Positions 62,301 to 64,000 of a stretch of 64,000 bases of DNA are shown here, one piece after another. A program made the position numbers and the translations under genes. The DNA lies in the NCBI GenBank assembly GCA_958450365.1, contig CAUEEP010000755.1, positions 744,001 through 808,000 of the forward strand, in the 5' to 3' direction. Within the stretch, counting starts at the first letter, position 1. Each line of letters opens with the position of its first letter. Under the pieces are notes generated by a model, which had not been told where the DNA came from, searched no databases, and was given only the letters and a program-made list of their open reading frames with translations. The stretch comes from Mesorhabditis belari. Its lineage: Eukaryota > Nematoda > Chromadorea > Rhabditida > Rhabditidae.

Positions 62301-63871
62301 TGTCATCCAGAAAGGATCAATCAATTTGGATGCTTTCTTTGCCATGTCATTGATTCGGGATCTGATTGCGGGGCTGCAATTCATCCAGAACTCGTTTCTT
62401 GGATTTCACGGAAATTTGTGGTTTGTAACTCTTAGAATTCAAGCATGACATCCAGTTTGGTTATGCCAGGGATTCCAGGGTCATTCCAGTACTGGGGAAA
62501 GTTATCATGTCAAGGTCGAGTTTTCATCGTGGATTTCTGACTCTGCTGGAGTTTTTCTGGAACCTTTCTGTAACGGGGATAACACCTACAAAATCTGGTC
62601 TTTTTTCCGCTGGTTTACAAGCTTTTCTCATCACTTTCTCATCAAAATTGTTTGTGGAAACTAAACAAAACAAAAAGTGGGCAGTGAAGGGATTCGAACG
62701 AGGGCAAAAAGCCTAAACCACCTCGACCACTAGGTCATCAGAAAACATTTATGAAGTGAGGAGTTTTATAATTTTGTATACCCAATATCTCCCATTACAG
62801 AAAAACTAACAGCAGAGCCAGAGTCCGGATGAAAACTCGACCTTGACTTGACAACATTCCCTTCAAGTATGATATCCAGATTGGGCATTTCAGTTCTCAA
62901 ACTTGTTGGATCGACGAGAGATGGGTGTTGAAAGTGAGCGGATTTGGATGCACGACTTTTCGAAGAGGCGAGAAGATGGAGAGAAAAAGTGGGCTCAGTT
63001 TTGAGAATTCAAGCATCACATCCAGATTGGCTTTTCCAGTTTTCAAAGCAATCAAAAACGATTCTAGGACAACTCTGGCTAGCTCCAGAGCTTTTGCGAC
63101 ATCCAGAAAGCGGGGGAACGAGAGAAGCCGATATCTATGCTTTCGCGATAATCTGTTCGGAAGTCGTCACTAGGAAGACGGCGTACGATTTGGATAATCG
63201 TGACGAAAAAGTCGAAGGTTTTGCGTATCCTGGAAAGCAGAAACCTTGAGAAATTTCAGAAATCTTGTACATGATTAAACGTGGGTCGTCACATGTACTG
63301 GTTCGTCCTGAGCTAAACGTGAATGAAGAAATGGAGCTAAACCCAGCCATGGTAAGCTAGGAGGCAAATTGTGTGCAAAAGGTTTTTGGCTCCAAAGTTT
63401 CTAGCTATTGTTTCTAGCCATTGTTTCCTAGCTTCATATGAGCTCTGGTAAGCCAGATGGCTCTTGTGCGTTCCAGATCGTTCAAAAGTCTCAAAAGATA
63501 ATTCCATTTAGCTTCATATGATCCGCGATTGTTGGTCGGAGGAGCCGATGGCGCGCCCAAACATCTCCACCGTAAACACAATCATCAAATCTATGGTAAA
63601 TGACTTTCAATTTAAAGGGAAATCCTGAAAAGCTGAAAAAGAGAAAAACCTTCTAAAGAAAAATCTTTAGAGTCAAGGAAACAAGGGTCAACAAAATTTG
63701 ATGGATCACGTTTTTGGGTTAATGGAATCGTATGCAGAGACATTGGAAAAAGAGGTATGGATGGAATGGATGGGATTTCGATCGCATTCCGTTACAGGTA
63801 GAAGATCGGATGGTAGAATTGGTGGAAGAGAAGAAGAAGAGTGATTTGCTGTTGCATAGGATGTTACCCAA
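56396..63871 (+). CDS. Receptor-type guanylate cyclase, 3' part beyond window
   Basis: Signal peptide MLPFIFVLILFQSLHA, then a receptor ligand-binding (ANF-type) ectodomain: GFSITGGVIPLALQQIADLH, VDVILGPACSSG, IIPTAFLSSYYQVPQ, WGFSSAATLADSARFPF, GYAFVSLCQLYDW, VIALIYTNAGYGNCPNLIGD, PPFYCATTDCL, MTPNMTRIPKMYLYAI. A membrane span (about 61090-61165, MYIVIGASVLLLFGLLFLSV) is followed by the juxtamembrane REKRRERERQDAEWQIP and a kinase-homology domain (LRKMEHDHVHRFIGICLDHS, SLIRDLIAGLQFIQNS, LWLAPELLRHP, DIYAFAIICSEVVTR, DCWSEEPMARPN) where the DFG motif reads SGFG, as expected for an inactive pseudokinase. The last visible exon is the dimerisation helix (LEKE, VEDRMVELVEEKKKSDLLLH, RMLP) ending at 63871; the cyclase domain should follow outside. 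Most introns are short; several contain repeats. Member identity within the large nematode gcy family is not assignable here. Confidence 0.9.
57164..57539. mobile_element. Palindromic MITE family A, copy 4 (guanylate cyclase intron 1)
   Basis: Same 30-bp inverted ends as the other three copies, 376 bp, and the same inner GATACCAAAGACGC / GATCAAAAAATAGCCC words. It is followed by a short duplication of the end (TTTACGGTA). Confidence 0.85.
59190..59290. repeat. GACTTCCTGCAGTCTCA array in cyclase intron
   Basis: Five or six units of CAGACTTCCTG(C/G)AGTCT of about 18 bp; the only clear minisatellite in this gene. Confidence 0.85.
59621..59792 (-). repeat. Inverted copy of a downstream cyclase exon, inside an intron
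   Basis: This stretch is the reverse complement of 60673-60833, an ectodomain coding exon and its left flank (GGTACCGTCATTTAGATGAA, ACATCTTTGGAATCC, AGGTTCCAGAAGG). Some bases differ and a short insertion (CTATCATGTGCG) is present. It lies about 0.9 kb upstream of its source. Confidence 0.9.
61305..61372 (+). mobile_element. tRNA-like sequence in cyclase intron
   Basis: CTAGCGGTAAGGAGCACTTG (D-arm like) and CACGAATTTGAATCCAACC (T-arm like) are spaced as in a tRNA, but the acceptor stem is not complementary. Probably a SINE or tRNA relic. Confidence 0.4.
62225..62285. repeat. TGTACTGTACTGACTG short tandem repeat in cyclase intron
   Basis: Irregular 5-11 bp GTACT units just before a TTCCAG acceptor. 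Confidence 0.8.
62684..62750 (-). mobile_element. tRNA-derived sequence (SINE or tRNA relic), minus strand
   Basis: On the - strand: GATGACCTAGTGGTCGAGG (A-box like), TTTAGGCTTTTTGCC (anticodon-arm like) and CTCGTTCGAATCCCTTCAC (clear B-box). Spacing fits a tRNA head, but 5' and 3' ends do not pair convincingly. It lies in an intron of the cyclase gene, antisense to it. Confidence 0.5.
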
Positions 63872-64000
63872 GTGAGTTGGGGTTTTAAAATTTGCAGAGA
63901 TAGAAGATATTCAGTCATCTGGTTATTTTTCATATATTAATAACGATTCTGAGTAAACAAGAGCTTTCTAATTCATTCACAATTCAAGAGCTTTCTAATT
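63872..64000 (+). other. Intron after the dimerisation-helix exon
   Basis: GTGAGTTGG donor follows 63871. The remaining bases are AT-rich with a duplicated AAGAGCTTTCTAATT at 63959-64000. No further exon visible. Confidence 0.6.

Noticed and set aside
62684..62750. Functional tRNA gene
   Set aside because: Box A and B are good, but acceptor-stem pairing is not convincing; a SINE or relic is likelier.

Overview
The window reads as a nematode nuclear chromosome, most likely from a free-living rhabditid-type worm. Reasons: genes are cut by many 40-60 nt introns with TTTTCAG/TTTAG acceptors; there is a receptor-type guanylate cyclase of the expanded nematode kind, a LIN-53/RbAp48 orthologue and nematode A1-type aspartic-protease architecture; and the interstitial telomere-like repeat is (TTAGGC)n, the usual nematode telomere unit. 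Species cannot be named. All gene models were built by reading splice sites and frames by eye.

Layout. (1) 1.0-8.2 kb, + strand: DENND4-family Rab exchange factor (MABP, DENN, PPR-like and zinc-ribbon-like parts). (2) 8.6-12.4 kb, - strand, convergent with the first: histone-binding WD40 protein LIN-53/RBBP4, 13 exons, 420 aa, with one 1.66 kb intron holding two non-autonomous transposons and a coding-like relic. (3) 12.5-15.3 kb: a MITE with 7-bp target duplication, other dispersed repeats, and an 0.8 kb homopolymer tract that is probably an assembly artefact. (4) 15.3-20.1 kb, + strand: an A1-type aspartic-peptidase-like secreted protein with both catalytic motifs altered; its introns contain interstitial telomeric repeats, tRNA-derived sequence and a minisatellite made of tRNA B-boxes. 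(5) 22.6-49.0 kb, + strand: a tandem family of six small secreted cysteine-rich proteins (here CRP1 to CRP6). They share a TATAAAAG-like box, signal peptide, phase-0/2/2 introns, a 14-cysteine spacing and, in four members, a C-terminal Gly plus dibasic ending that looks like an amidation signal. CRP6 looks broken. (6) 56.4 kb to the window end, + strand: receptor guanylate cyclase; ectodomain, membrane span, kinase-homology and dimerisation parts are visible and the cyclase domain would lie beyond the edge.

Between 15 and 54 kb almost every intron and intergenic space carries its own minisatellite (units of about 9-45 bp), MITEs, hairpins, a large foldback element (32.1-36.1 kb) with a captured reverse-transcriptase fragment, a Merlin/ISXO2-like transposase relic, mariner-like relics and tRNA-derived SINEs. 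The conserved genes at the two ends are almost free of such arrays, so the middle looks like a fast-evolving chromosome-arm-like block hosting a young secreted-peptide family.

The most unusual items are the CRP family with paired cysteine loss and putative amidated tails, the B-box minisatellite grown from a tRNA-like head, the telomere-repeat blocks flanking a hairpin, the foldback element, and an inverted copy of a cyclase exon inside an upstream intron of the same gene.
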